A DNA stretch of 64,000 nucleotides from the NCBI GenBank assembly GCA_016293865.1, contig JAEDDG010000006.1, positions 1 to 64,000 on the forward strand, given 5' to 3'. How positions within the stretch are numbered: position 1 is the first letter of the stretch; each line of letters starts with the position of its first letter. Origin of the DNA: Oscillospiraceae bacterium (GTDB taxonomy: Bacteria; Bacillota; Clostridia; Oscillospirales; Oscillospiraceae). Position numbers and translations under genes: made by a program. The notes under the pieces are model-generated. The model was not told the origin of the DNA. It made no database searches and saw only the letters and a program-made list of their open reading frames with translations. Positions 50,679 to 59,352 of the stretch are shown piece by piece.

Positions 50679-51050
50679 TTACTGCTGCGCTGCGCCAATG
50701 GTGTACTCAGTGACGACCTGTCCGTTGACCAGATGATCCGTCACAACCTTGGCAGCTTTTTCCGGCGTCATTTTGACATATGTCACTTTCTCCTGGCCAG
50801 GTACATAGACCTCAACCACAGGCTCCAGCTTGCAGATACCGATGCAGCCGGTCTGCGTGACCATAACATGGCTCAGCTGACGCTTTTCAACTTCTTCCAC
50901 GAATTTTGCAAGCACCGGACGCGCACCAGCTGCAATGCCGCAGGTCGCCATACCGACGACGACGCGGACATCATCAGCGGAGTCATGGCGCAGATTTACG
51001 CTGGCTTTCATTTTCTCTCTGAGCTCTGCCAATTCTGCAAGAGACTTCAT
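50679..51050 (-). CDS. 2Fe-2S thioredoxin-like ferredoxin of the hydrogenase operon
   Basis: A 123-aa thioredoxin-fold ferredoxin. Three Cys are visible in the usual positions: VGMATCGIAAGA has only one, and TGCIGICKLEP has two. This is common among the small subunits placed between hydC and hydB. It likely shuttles electrons within the complex. It sits 15 bp before hydB and 42 bp after hydC. Confidence 0.85.
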   Translation of the reverse strand: MKSLAELAELREKMKASVNLRHDSADDVRVVVGMATCGIAAGARPVLAKFVEEVEKRQLSHVMVTQTGCIGICKLEPVVEVYVPGQEKVTYVKMTPEKAAKVVTDHLVNGQVVTEYTIGAAQQ

Positions 51051-51092
51051 ATTACAAAACCTCCAAATCGTTTTTTCGCTTCAATGCGGGAT

Positions 51093-51593
51093 TCAGTCGT
51101 TGATATACTTGTCCAGGATTCCGTCCACATCCGCGGGGGCCAGACGTCCGTAAACTTCGCCGTTAATGGTCATAACGGGAGCAAGGCCGCACGCGCCGAT
51201 GCAGCGGGTTGCATCCAGAGAGAATTTGCCGTCAGGCGTAATGCTTCCGGCTTCAACGCCCAGCTTCCGGCTGATGCGTTCAACGATGTCGCCGGAACCT
51301 TTAACATAACATGCGGTACCGAGACATACAGCGATCTGGTAGCTTCCCTTGGGATTCAGAGTAAACTGTGCATAAAATGTTGCGACGCCGTAGACTTCTT
51401 CCAGAGGAACGCCCAGTCCCTCAGCGATCATTTTCATGACCTCGATGGGCAGATAGCCATAAAGCTCCTGTGCCTGCTGCAGCACAGGCATCAGCGCACC
51501 CTGCTGTTCCTTATGGGCAGCGATGATCTCTTTGAGCTGCTTTTCCTGTTCCGCCGTTCCCTTAAACTGGACGGCAGTCTTCCGTTTTGCCAC
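51093..51593 (-). CDS. hydC: Hydrogenase subunit HydC (NuoE-like)
   Basis: A 166-aa 2Fe-2S protein. A helical bundle (HKEQQGALMPVLQQAQELYGYLP) precedes the thioredoxin-like fold with ligands CLGTAC and RCIGACGLAP. The start is GTG 51593, since AGGAGG lies 8 nt upstream and the residues before it are not family-like. It is the first gene of the hydC-ferredoxin-hydB-hydA run and has its own promoter. Confidence 0.92.
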   Translation of the reverse strand: MAKRKTAVQFKGTAEQEKQLKEIIAAHKEQQGALMPVLQQAQELYGYLPIEVMKMIAEGLGVPLEEVYGVATFYAQFTLNPKGSYQIAVCLGTACYVKGSGDIVERISRKLGVEAGSITPDGKFSLDATRCIGACGLAPVMTINGEVYGRLAPADVDGILDKYIND

Positions 51594-51751
51594 TAAAATA
51601 ACCTCCTTAATATGAGAATGCAAAACAACGTGAATATGAATAAATGCATTGTCTGCATCAACTCACAAGTGAACAGGCTCTGCTGTCTGCTTTTGACCGC
51701 ATCCTGAACACAAACGACAAAAAAAGACGCAAAGCAACAGTGTCCTGCAAA

Positions 51752-51779
51752 ATTATAACATATGCATTGAATTTTTCAA
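51752..51779 (-). promoter_or_regulatory. Promoter of the hydrogenase operon
   Basis: On the minus strand TTGAAA (51774-51779), 16-bp spacer, perfect TATAAT (51752-51757), about 160 nt before hydC. I saw no clear Rex operator in the leader. Confidence 0.6.
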
Positions 51780-51784
51780 ATACA

Positions 51785-51806
51785 ATTTCTGCCGGATTTT
51801 CCGGCA
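51785..51806 (-). terminator. Weak terminator of the HATPase gene
   Basis: TTGCCGGA pairs with TCCGGCAG, followed by AAATTGTATTT on the minus strand. Read-through into hydC is possible. Confidence 0.4.
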
Positions 51807-51827
51807 AACATGTCCGTTTGGAGCAAT

Positions 51828-52382
51828 TTACAGCGGTGCCCCGCAGGCGGAAATATTCTCGTTGATGTAACCGGCAATATATGTAAGGACTTCCGGCGCT
51901 GAAAGCGGAATATCAGGACCCAGAATACTGCGGAATTCGCGGGTATCCATAATAAATCCCTTATCGTCCACTGTATATTCCAGCACAAAATCGATGTCCG
52001 GATTCGGGCCGATCAGAGACGTCATCGTTGAGGCAATGTCACCCAGCGGCATCCTGTCAATATGCCGCAGGCCGAAAACGGCCGTTACCGTCGTCCCCTC
52101 GCCCACCTTGCTTGCAATTTCAAAGCTCCCGCCGGTGAGTTCAGCCGCCATTTTGAAAAACGGCACGCCCAATCCGACTTTGCGCGTGGTGCGTGTGGTG
52201 TAGAATGGATCCGTCACTTTGGCCACCTGCTCCGGCGTCATGCCGCAGCCCGCATCAGAAATCCGGATCGTCAGCCGGTCGGCAGCCGTATCCGCCGCGA
52301 TGGAGATCACGGTCACTTGCGAACCGGCCGTTACGGAGTTCTGCGCCACATCCAGAATATTCAGAGACAATTCCGGCATCAT
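51828..52382 (-). CDS. HATPase-domain protein upstream of the hydrogenase genes
   Basis: A 184-aa protein with a histidine-kinase-type ATPase fold only: LNILDVAQNSVTAGS (N-box Asn), ISDAGCGMTPEQ (G1), KVGLGVPFFKM (G2) and GEGTTVTAVF. There is no H-box or membrane segment. The C-terminal 60 residues form a small extra domain. GGAGGGG precedes ATG 52382. Such stand-alone ATPases regularly adjoin hydrogenase genes in Clostridia. It may phosphorylate or switch a partner encoded in the divergent DRTGG operon. Confidence 0.8.
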   Translation of the reverse strand: MMPELSLNILDVAQNSVTAGSQVTVISIAADTAADRLTIRISDAGCGMTPEQVAKVTDPFYTTRTTRKVGLGVPFFKMAAELTGGSFEIASKVGEGTTVTAVFGLRHIDRMPLGDIASTMTSLIGPNPDIDFVLEYTVDDKGFIMDTREFRSILGPDIPLSAPEVLTYIAGYINENISACGAPL

Positions 52383-52469
52383 GGGCAATTCCCCTCCTTC
52401 ACGTCAGGCAGCCTGCTCAGGCCCGCGCATTTCTTCCGAACCTGCCGGGTATTCCGGCCGTTCATAGTT

Positions 52470-52498
52470 ATTATAGCATACCCTTATATCGATTTCCA
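52470..52498 (-). promoter_or_regulatory. Promoter of the HATPase gene
   Basis: On the minus strand a perfect TATAAT (52470-52475) with a weak TGGAAA (52493-52498) 17 bp upstream. Confidence 0.45.
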
Positions 52499-52652
52499 TA
52501 TATCCATATAAAAAATTCGTAAAAAGAGCGCATTTTATCTGCTGCCGGCTGCCGCCGGGACGGTCATACCGCCGCTTCAGGCGCTCGGTGGCGCGCACAT
52601 GCCTATTCTCTGTGACATTCATATAAAATCTCCCGGCGGATTCATAATTTTC

Positions 52653-52681
52653 TTGTCATATTTGCCGCAGTTTGTTATATT
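52653..52681 (+). promoter_or_regulatory. Promoter of the DRTGG/Fe-S sensor operon
   Basis: TTGTCA (52653-52658), 17-bp spacer, TATATT (52676-52681), 43 bp before the first start codon. Confidence 0.6.
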
Positions 52682-52723
52682 AAAGTCATAGTTTAGTTCA
52701 ATGGATCGGGAGGACGATTAATT

Positions 52724-53074
52724 ATGACAATTGCAAAAATTGCTGAACTCCTGAACGCGCAGGTTCACTGCGGTCAGGAAAGTCTCGGCCGCGACGTGCA
52801 TTCCGGCTGCGGCTGCGACATGATGAGCGACGTGCTGGCCTATGTCAAGGATCAGGCTGTCATGCTGACCGGGCTGGTCAACCCCCAGGTCATCCGCACC
52901 GCCGAGATGATGGACATTGTCTGCATCGTTTTTGTGCGCGGCAAGAAACCCACAGATGCGATGATCGATCTTGCCAACGAACGCTCTCTGACGCTTCTGT
53001 CCACCAATTACCGCATGTTCTCTGCCTGCGGTATTCTATATGAGCACGGCTTATCAGACGGGGGGCAGATTTAA
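52724..53074 (+). CDS. DRTGG-domain protein
   Basis: A 116-aa protein of the DRTGG fold, found as a regulatory module in CBS-linked pyrophosphatases and phosphotransacetylases. The core is LNAQVHCGQESLGRDVHSG, and MLTGLVNPQVIRTAEMM and STNYRMFSACG follow. It contains several Cys (CGCD). It opens an operon divergent from hydABC and overlaps the next gene (TAATG). The role is probably ligand or partner binding; nothing more specific can be read. Confidence 0.8.
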   Translation: MTIAKIAELLNAQVHCGQESLGRDVHSGCGCDMMSDVLAYVKDQAVMLTGLVNPQVIRTAEMMDIVCIVFVRGKKPTDAMIDLANERSLTLLSTNYRMFSACGILYEHGLSDGGQI

Positions 53075-53496
53075 TGCAGCCGCTGACGCTGAATTTCCGT
53101 GTCACAACCGATGACTTCTCGCTGGCCGGCCAGGCGTCCAGCGCAGTGAAACACACGCTGAAGGATCTCGGCTTTGCAACGGACATCGTGCGGCGCACTG
53201 CCATTGCCATGTATGAGGCCGAAATCAATATGGTCATCCATGCAAACGGCGGAAACATTACCGTGACGATTACGCCGGAAGAAATCTGCGCCGTTTTTGC
53301 CGACATCGGTCCGGGCATTCCGGATATCCCCCTGGCCATGCAGGAAGGGTATTCCACCGCCACGGAAGACGTGCGCGATCTGGGCTTCGGCGCAGGCATG
53401 GGTCTTCCGAACATCAAAAAATTTACCGACGAGCTTGATATCCAGACAAAACTGGGCGTCGGTACCACAGTGACGATGAGGATATTTGTTAAATAG
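53074..53496 (+). CDS. Anti-sigma-factor-type (RsbW-like) HATPase
   Basis: A 140-aa stand-alone ATPase of the SpoIIAB/RsbW type: IAMYEAEINMVIHANGG (N-box), FADIGPGIPDIPLAM (G1), GFGAGMGLPNIKKFTDE (G2) and GVGTTVTM. It has no sensor region. In this operon, between DRTGG and Fe-S protein genes, it is more likely a protein kinase or switch for those neighbours than a sigma regulator, since no sigma or anti-anti-sigma gene is present. Confidence 0.82.
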   Translation: MQPLTLNFRVTTDDFSLAGQASSAVKHTLKDLGFATDIVRRTAIAMYEAEINMVIHANGGNITVTITPEEICAVFADIGPGIPDIPLAMQEGYSTATEDVRDLGFGAGMGLPNIKKFTDELDIQTKLGVGTTVTMRIFVK

Positions 53497-53527
53497 CGCC
53501 TGTTCAACGCGGAAAGGACTGAGGCTT

Positions 53528-54820
53528 TTGAGCAAAATCGTACACTCTGTTACACTCGACAGCAGCCTCTGCAAAGGCTGCACAAGCTGTGTCAAACACT
53601 GTCCAACCGAAGCCATTCGCGTCCGTGACAAAAAGGCTGTGATTATCAAGGAGCGCTGCGTGGACTGCGGCAACTGCATCCGCATCTGCCCGCATCATGC
53701 CAAAAAGGGCGTGGTCGATCCGTTTTCCATTCTCTCGAACTGGGAATATACGGTCGCCCTGCCTGCGCCGACGCTCTATGCGCAGTTCAAGGACCTGCTG
53801 GACCGGAACGTTCTGCTGACAGCGCTGAAGCATATCGGTTTTGACGATGTGTTTGAAGTCTCCGCTGCAGCGGAAATTATCTCCGCCGCCACCAGCACTG
53901 ACCTCACCTTCAAAGACATGCCCAAACCGCTGATCAGCTCTGCCTGCCCGGCGGTGGTGCGGATCATCCGCGTGCGTTTCCCCAGCCTGATTCCGCACCT
54001 GGTCACCTACCGTTCTCCCATGGAACTGGCCGCCCGGTGGGCCGGACGGCTGGCCGTGAAAAAAACCGGTCTTCCCCGGGAAAAAATCGGCTGCATTTTC
54101 ATCTCTCCGTGTCCCGCCAAATCCACCAGCAGGCGTACGCCCATCGGCACCCATGTCAGCGCGGTGGACGGCGTCGTTTCCATTGCGGAGCTTTATCCCC
54201 GCCTGCATGTGGCCATGAAGCAGGTCGACAAGCCTGAGCAGCTGGCCCACTCCTCTACCATCGGCGTGAACTGGGCGCTATCAGGCGGCGAAAGCCAGGC
54301 CACCGCAAGTCAGAATCACATCTGCGCCGACGGCATGGACAATGTCATCCGCATTCTCGAAGCGCTGGAGGACGACAAAATCAGCAATGTGGATTTTGTG
54401 GAGCTGAACGCCTGTGTCGGCGGCTGCGTCGGCGGCGCGCTGACTGTTGAAAACCCGTTCATCGCCCGCACGCAGATGGAGCGGCTGATGAAGCAGTTTG
54501 CACCGGTCCTCCCGCCCCAGGACATTCCGCTGGATGATCTCTCCTGGGACGATCCGGTGGAATTTGAGCCGGTCATGCAGCTGGACAGCAACATCGTGAA
54601 CGCCATGGATAAGCTCAGCCGGATCAAGGAGCTGGAGGAGCATTTCAACGGCATGGACTGCGGCGCCTGCGGCGCGCCCTCCTGCCGCGCGCTTGCTGAG
54701 GACATCGTCGGCGGCTTTGCCAGTGAGGATCAGTGCATTTTCCTGATCCGTGAAAAGCTGCAGAAGCTGCTGGACCAAATGCCCAAGGAAAAGGCATCTG
54801 AAGAGGAGAATGCAAAATGA
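53528..54820 (+). CDS. Hydrogenase-like Fe-S protein (putative sensory HydS-type)
   Basis: A 430-aa protein from TTG 53528. Two 4Fe-4S clusters (SLCKGCTSCVKHCPT, RCVDCGNCIRICPH) are followed by an [FeFe]-hydrogenase-like C domain with altered H-cluster loops: SSACPAVVRIIR in place of the TSC-P-GW loop, ISPCPAKSTS and ELNACVGGCVGG. The C-terminus has a further Fe-S motif MDCGACGAPSCRALAED (Fes domain type). Loop changes argue against normal catalysis. It resembles the sensory hydrogenase-like proteins near hyd operons and may report redox or H2 status to the two HATPases beside it. Confidence 0.78.
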   Translation: MSKIVHSVTLDSSLCKGCTSCVKHCPTEAIRVRDKKAVIIKERCVDCGNCIRICPHHAKKGVVDPFSILSNWEYTVALPAPTLYAQFKDLLDRNVLLTALKHIGFDDVFEVSAAAEIISAATSTDLTFKDMPKPLISSACPAVVRIIRVRFPSLIPHLVTYRSPMELAARWAGRLAVKKTGLPREKIGCIFISPCPAKSTSRRTPIGTHVSAVDGVVSIAELYPRLHVAMKQVDKPEQLAHSSTIGVNWALSGGESQATASQNHICADGMDNVIRILEALEDDKISNVDFVELNACVGGCVGGALTVENPFIARTQMERLMKQFAPVLPPQDIPLDDLSWDDPVEFEPVMQLDSNIVNAMDKLSRIKELEEHFNGMDCGACGAPSCRALAEDIVGGFASEDQCIFLIREKLQKLLDQMPKEKASEEENAK

Positions 54821-55140
54821 CAATCAAGGATATTGCCGCGCAGGAGAATATAACCGTTTCCTTTCTGGCCGACGACAGGCCGGTGGAGCGCGTCTTCTGC
54901 TGCGATCTTTTAAGCGTGGCCATGGCCCGCGCACCGGAAAACTCCGCCTGGGTCACGGTTATGACCAACGCGAACGTGGTGGCCGTTGCCTCCCTGGCCG
55001 ACGTGTCGTGTGTGATTCTGGCAGAGGGATATGATTTTGATCCCGCCGCTGTGGAGGCGGCCAAAAAAGGCCGGATCACGCTTCTGCGCAGCCGGCTGCC
55101 GGTCTACGAAACGGCTGCGGGTGTTGGTGCCGGATTATGA
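54817..55140 (+). CDS. Second DRTGG-domain protein
   Basis: A 107-aa DRTGG-type protein (MTIKDIAAQENITVSFLADD, CDLLSVAMARAPENSAWVTV). It is coupled to the Fe-S protein gene and to the PHP gene by ATGA overlaps at both ends. It differs from the first DRTGG protein in lacking the Cys-rich loop. The two may form a heterodimer. Confidence 0.78.
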   Translation: MTIKDIAAQENITVSFLADDRPVERVFCCDLLSVAMARAPENSAWVTVMTNANVVAVASLADVSCVILAEGYDFDPAAVEAAKKGRITLLRSRLPVYETAAGVGAGL

Positions 55141-55820
55141 TCCGCGCGGATCTGCACATCCATTCCTGTCTCTCCCCCTGCGGGGACGACGGCATGACGC
55201 CGGCTGATCTGGTCGGTCTTTCCCTGCTCAACGGACTGGATGTCATCGCCCTGACCGACCACAATTCCTGCAAAAACTGTCCGGCCGCCTTTGCCGCCGC
55301 ACAGGAATACGGCATCGGCTTTGTGCCCGGCGCGGAGGTCACCACCTCTGAGGATATCCACTGCGTATGCCTGCTGCCCACCCTGGAGGCCGCCATGGCC
55401 TTCGATGCGGCGCTGGAGCAGCATCTGCCGCCCATTCCCAACAGGCGCGAGATTTTCGGCAATCAGATTCTTATCTCGCCGGACGGCACATGCGGGGAAT
55501 ACCCGAATCTGCTGATTTCCGCCACAGACCTGTCCATTATGGACCTGCCGGACTTTGCCGCGCAGTTCGGCGGCATCTGCTATCCGGCCCACGTCGACCG
55601 CGAGGCCAACGGCCTGTTTTCCATTCTCGGCACCTGGCCGGAGGATCTGCACGTCAAAGCGGCGGAAATCCGCTTCTGCGACCCGGGCGGCCTGCCGGCC
55701 GGCATTCCTCTTCTGCAGGGCTCTGACGCCCACCGGCTGGAGGACCTGCCGGACGACGGTTTCCCCACCGCTCTGCCCACGCCGGATTTTGCCGGCATAC
55801 TCCAATATATCGGGATGTGA
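55137..55820 (+). CDS. PHP-domain phosphoesterase
   Basis: A 227-aa protein of the PHP fold. Metal ligands of the family are seen in RADLHIHSCLSP (HxH), LTDHNSCKN, GAEVTTSEDIHC and YPAHVDREANG, with a final GSDAHRLEDL. It is last of the tightly coupled run and would hydrolyse a phosphoester. The substrate is unknown; the link with DRTGG and hydrogenase-like genes recurs in Clostridia. Confidence 0.85.
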   Translation: MIRADLHIHSCLSPCGDDGMTPADLVGLSLLNGLDVIALTDHNSCKNCPAAFAAAQEYGIGFVPGAEVTTSEDIHCVCLLPTLEAAMAFDAALEQHLPPIPNRREIFGNQILISPDGTCGEYPNLLISATDLSIMDLPDFAAQFGGICYPAHVDREANGLFSILGTWPEDLHVKAAEIRFCDPGGLPAGIPLLQGSDAHRLEDLPDDGFPTALPTPDFAGILQYIGM

Positions 55821-55825
55821 TATCT

Positions 55826-56272
55826 ATGTCTCCTGTTTCTGTTCGTTTCAAAAAGCTCCGTCCGCAGGCGTCGGCCCCTGTCTACGGTTCCGCATCCGCT
55901 GCCGGCGCCGATCTGCGCGCATGTCTGGACGAGGAAACCGTCATAGCGCCCGGTGAAACGCGCTTCATCGGGACGGGACTGGCCGTGGCGCTTCCGGAAG
56001 GATATGTCGGGCTGATTTTCGGCCGCAGCGGCCTGGCCTGCAAACGCGGTCTTGCACCGGCCAACAAAGTGGGCGTGCTGGACAGCGATTACCGCGGCGA
56101 AATCATGGTCGCTCTGCACAATCACGGTGCGCAGCCGCAGACGGTCGCCCCTGACGAACGGATCGCACAGCTGGTGATCGTTCCTTGTCTGACCGCCTGT
56201 TTCACAGAGTCCGACGTGCTGGACGACACTGCCCGCGGTGCCGGCGGCTTCGGCTCCACCGGCAGACTGTAA
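55826..56272 (+). CDS. dut: dUTP diphosphatase
   Basis: A 148-aa trimeric dUTPase converting dUTP to dUMP and pyrophosphate. The five family motifs are visible: AAGADLRACL, GRSGLACKRG, GVLDSDYRGEI, DERIAQLVIVP and RGAGGFGSTG at the C-terminus. I chose ATG 55826 (5 bp after the PHP stop) over GTG 55817 inside the previous gene. A terminator follows. Its place in the operon is likely housekeeping. Confidence 0.93.
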   Translation: MSPVSVRFKKLRPQASAPVYGSASAAGADLRACLDEETVIAPGETRFIGTGLAVALPEGYVGLIFGRSGLACKRGLAPANKVGVLDSDYRGEIMVALHNHGAQPQTVAPDERIAQLVIVPCLTACFTESDVLDDTARGAGGFGSTGRL

Positions 56273-56286
56273 AAATTCACCGAATA

Positions 56287-56326
56287 AAGCCGCCAGCCGG
56301 AAGCATATTTCCGGCTGGCGGCTTTT
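56287..56326 (+). terminator. Terminator of the dut operon
   Basis: GCCGCCAGCCGGAA pairs with TTCCGGCTGGCGGC around GCATAT, followed by five T. Confidence 0.8.
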
Positions 56327-56355
56327 TGCTGTTTTTCGCATTGTGATTTCCGCCT

Positions 56356-57462
56356 TCACCGCACAAGAAGGCTCAACTCGTGAAGGCGCGCATACGCATA
56401 CGGGAAAAAATCCCGGTACGCGCTGCAGAAACGGTCCGTCCCCAGCTTTCCGCCGCCCAGATCCCGCTCCCGGCGGCAGCCGCCCCGGCACAGAGAGAGC
56501 CAGCGGCACGTACCGCAGGCCTCCGGCAGGACCGCGGAATTCTCAATAAAGCGGACAGAACGCCGGACCGCGTCCAGCTGCTCAAAGCTGTCCGTGCAGA
56601 GATTGCCCAGCCGGTACGCATCCACAGCGTAAAAATCGCACGGATACACGCTGCCGTCGGCTTCCACCAGATACTGCACCGAACATGCGCCGGCCATATT
56701 ACAGCTTTCCGGCGGCCGCCCGGCCAGCATGGCCACATAGTTTTCAAACGTTCTGTTGTAGACATACCGGTTTCTGCGCAGGTCCCCGTACCACAGGTCA
56801 AAAAGTGTCTTCAAAAATTCAGAATACCCCTGCTCCGTGAGAAAACGGACGCTTTCACCGGCAGAAAACAGCGGATCAAGACACGGAATATACTGCTGCC
56901 ACTCAAAACCGCAGCGCCTGAAAAAATCATAAACCTCACTGGCCCGGCGGGCGGTGCCGTCCGTCACAACGGTGAGAATATTGAACTGGACGCCCCGGCG
57001 CCTGAACAGAGCCGCCGTCTCCATCACCCGGTCAAAGGTGCCGTTCCCCCGCCGGTCAACCCTGCAGCCGTCGTGAAGCTCCCGGGGACCGTCCAGCGAA
57101 AGGCCGACCAGGAAATGATTCTCCGCAAAAAAGCGGGCCCAGGCATCCGTCAGCGCATAGCCGTTCGTCTGCAGGCAGTGCTGTATCCGGATCCGCCGGC
57201 GATTCAGCCGGCGTTCCAGTTCAAGGAGGCTTTTGTAGAAATCCAGTCCGGCCAGCGTAGGTTCGCCGCCCTGAAAAATCAGCGTGCAGCTCCCCTCCGC
57301 AGTTTCCAACACTCTTCCGACCACCGCCTGCAGCGTTTCACGGTTCATACGTGCCAGATGCGGCTGTGTACGCGCACAGAGCTCGTCACAGTAAAAGCAG
57401 TAGCGGCAGGCCATGTTGCAGCTGCCGGAAACCGGCTTGATCATCAGCGTCAGCGGCGGCAC
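56356..57462 (-). CDS. Radical SAM/SPASM protein, anaerobic sulfatase-maturase type
   Basis: A 368-aa enzyme. CNMACRYCFYC (CxxxCxxC, about 15-25) binds the SAM cluster, and FQGGEPTLAG is the GGEP motif. The C-terminal SPASM region holds the auxiliary-cluster Cys (SCNMAGACSVQYL, YPCDFYAVD, CGTCRWLSLCRGGCRRE). This architecture matches anSME enzymes, which oxidise Cys or Ser to formylglycine in sulfatases. No sulfatase is in the window. The start is GTG 57462 after GGAGG, 2 bp from the GH2 stop, so the two form an operon. Confidence 0.85.
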   Translation of the reverse strand: MPPLTLMIKPVSGSCNMACRYCFYCDELCARTQPHLARMNRETLQAVVGRVLETAEGSCTLIFQGGEPTLAGLDFYKSLLELERRLNRRRIRIQHCLQTNGYALTDAWARFFAENHFLVGLSLDGPRELHDGCRVDRRGNGTFDRVMETAALFRRRGVQFNILTVVTDGTARRASEVYDFFRRCGFEWQQYIPCLDPLFSAGESVRFLTEQGYSEFLKTLFDLWYGDLRRNRYVYNRTFENYVAMLAGRPPESCNMAGACSVQYLVEADGSVYPCDFYAVDAYRLGNLCTDSFEQLDAVRRSVRFIENSAVLPEACGTCRWLSLCRGGCRRERDLGGGKLGTDRFCSAYRDFFPYAYARLHELSLLVR

Positions 57463-57464
57463 GT

Positions 57465-59186
57465 CTACACCTCCGCCGGCGCATCTTTTAACAGACTGTT
57501 CAGCGCGCGCATCCTGTCCGCCGGGATTTTGACCACTTCCCGGTCATAGGTGAGCATTCCGTTCAGCTCGTCCTCCACATCGGTCAGCTGCGTGTAGACG
57601 CAGGCTGCCAATCCCTGCTTTTTGGCCGGAAAAATCTGCTCACGGTAGAGCGTTTCCAGCGCGTCCGCCAGTTCCCGGGCAGACTCCATGCGCTTGTAGC
57701 CGAAATCCCTGCTGTTCCAGGCGTGTCCGCTGACGCGCAGATTGTAGCCGCCGAACTCCGTCAGCGCCGCCGCACGTCCCCGCGCATCCCGGCGGAACCG
57801 GTACCGTTTAAAATATACATGTTCGCTCCGGAAGTCGCCGCCGCCCTGATCGTGCCATCCGCTGGCATGATCCACCGGCCGCGTCGGATCCAGCTGGTGC
57901 AGAAGCCGCGTCATTTTCAGCGCGTCAAACTGCCCCCAGCCCTCATTGAACGGAACCCAGACCACAATACACGGACAATTGTACAGCGTGCGCACAGTCT
58001 CATTCAGTTCCCGCTCATACTCTTCACGGCCGGCCCGGCTCTGCCGGCCGAACAGTCTGTAATACTTGTCCGGCAGATGCGCCCCGGTGACCGCAGGCAG
58101 CTGCGCGGCCGCAAACCCATATTTCCCGCCGCCGCATACCATATCCTGCCACACCAGCATTCCCAGCCGATCGCAATGATAATACCAGCGCAGCGGTTCA
58201 ATTTTTATATGCTTGCGCAGCATGTTGAATCCCAGATCCTTGGCCGCCTGAATATCTGCCTCCATGGCTGCGTCAGACGGCGGCGTGTACAGCCCATCCG
58301 GCCAGTAGCCCTGATCCAGCAGGCCTGTCTGAAAATACGGCCTGCCGTTCAGATGCAGGCGCGGCACACCCGCGTCATCTGCACGCACTTCCACCCTGCG
58401 CATTGCGAAATAGCTGCCCACCTTGTCCGCGTTCATTTTCACCACAAACGCGCACAAATGCGGCGTTTCCGGCGTCCACGGCTGAACCTCCGGCACTGCG
58501 ATGCGCGTGGGCGCATTCGTCCTGACAAACGCCTCCCGCTCAGCCAGCATCACAGTACAGACGGCATCTGTATCGCTGTGCACAGTCAGCTCCAGCTCCC
58601 TGGTCTCAAATACTGGCGTCACGGTCAGCGCGCGGATGTACCGTTCCGGCGTGCTCTCCAGCCAGACCGTCTGCCAGATCCCGCTCTGCGGCGTATACCA
58701 GATGCCGCCGCGCTTCATTTTCTGCTTGCCCCGGGCATGATATGATGTGTCCGTCCAGTCCCGCACAAGCACAAGCAGCGTGTTTTCCTTCTGCAGCAAC
58801 GGCGTGATTTCAGCAGAAAACGGCAGATATCCGCCCATGTGTTCGCACGCTTTGACTCCGTTTATGTAAACCTCTGCATACTGATCCACCGCGCCGAAAT
58901 TCAGGAACACCCTGCCTCTGTTGAAGCCTGCAGGCAGAGTAAACGTCCGTCTGTACCAAAGCCGGTCATCCGGCCCGACTGTCCGTTCAACGCCGCTGAG
59001 CGGGCTTTCCGGAGAAAACGGCACAAGAATCTGCCCCTCGAACACTTCAGGCGGCGTATCGTCGCCCGTGATGGCATATGACCACAGCCCGTTCAGATTC
59101 AGATAGCTGTTGCGGATCAGCTGCGGCCGCGGATACTCAGGAAGAACATGCGCCGTATCCGGGTTCTCTCCCCACTTTGTTTTCAT
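57465..59186 (-). CDS. Glycoside hydrolase family 2 protein
   Basis: A 573-aa GH2 enzyme. It has the jelly-roll sugar-binding domain (VDQYAEVYINGVKACEHMGG), an immunoglobulin-like middle and a TIM barrel. The acid/base is in WVPFNEGWGQFD and the nucleophile in AALTEFGGYN. No signal peptide, so it acts on imported oligosaccharides. GH2 covers beta-galactosidases, glucuronidases and mannosidases; specificity cannot be read here. It is shorter than LacZ. It is transcribed first, followed by the radical SAM gene, and GGAGG precedes the ATG. Confidence 0.87.
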   Translation of the reverse strand: MKTKWGENPDTAHVLPEYPRPQLIRNSYLNLNGLWSYAITGDDTPPEVFEGQILVPFSPESPLSGVERTVGPDDRLWYRRTFTLPAGFNRGRVFLNFGAVDQYAEVYINGVKACEHMGGYLPFSAEITPLLQKENTLLVLVRDWTDTSYHARGKQKMKRGGIWYTPQSGIWQTVWLESTPERYIRALTVTPVFETRELELTVHSDTDAVCTVMLAEREAFVRTNAPTRIAVPEVQPWTPETPHLCAFVVKMNADKVGSYFAMRRVEVRADDAGVPRLHLNGRPYFQTGLLDQGYWPDGLYTPPSDAAMEADIQAAKDLGFNMLRKHIKIEPLRWYYHCDRLGMLVWQDMVCGGGKYGFAAAQLPAVTGAHLPDKYYRLFGRQSRAGREEYERELNETVRTLYNCPCIVVWVPFNEGWGQFDALKMTRLLHQLDPTRPVDHASGWHDQGGGDFRSEHVYFKRYRFRRDARGRAAALTEFGGYNLRVSGHAWNSRDFGYKRMESARELADALETLYREQIFPAKKQGLAACVYTQLTDVEDELNGMLTYDREVVKIPADRMRALNSLLKDAPAEV

Positions 59187-59352
59187 AACCGCCTCCTGCA
59201 GATATTTTTTTCATTTTAGCACACAAATTTCGCAATGAAAACAGTTTAATCCGCACGCTTTGCACAATTTTGTCCATTTTCCTTTTTTTGACTTGTATCT
59301 CTTCAGCTTCCGGCCTATAATATGGGTGAATTTGAACAGAGAGCAGGTTTTT

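Noticed and set aside
49089..51596. An 835-codon open frame antisense to hydB and hydC
   Set aside because: Same reason: it is the shadow of three confident hydrogenase genes, with no promoter or ribosome site of its own.
51600..52723. Rex operator controlling the hydrogenase genes
   Set aside because: Hydrogenase operons are often Rex-regulated, but no TTGTTAA-N-TTAACAA-like palindrome was found in either intergenic region.
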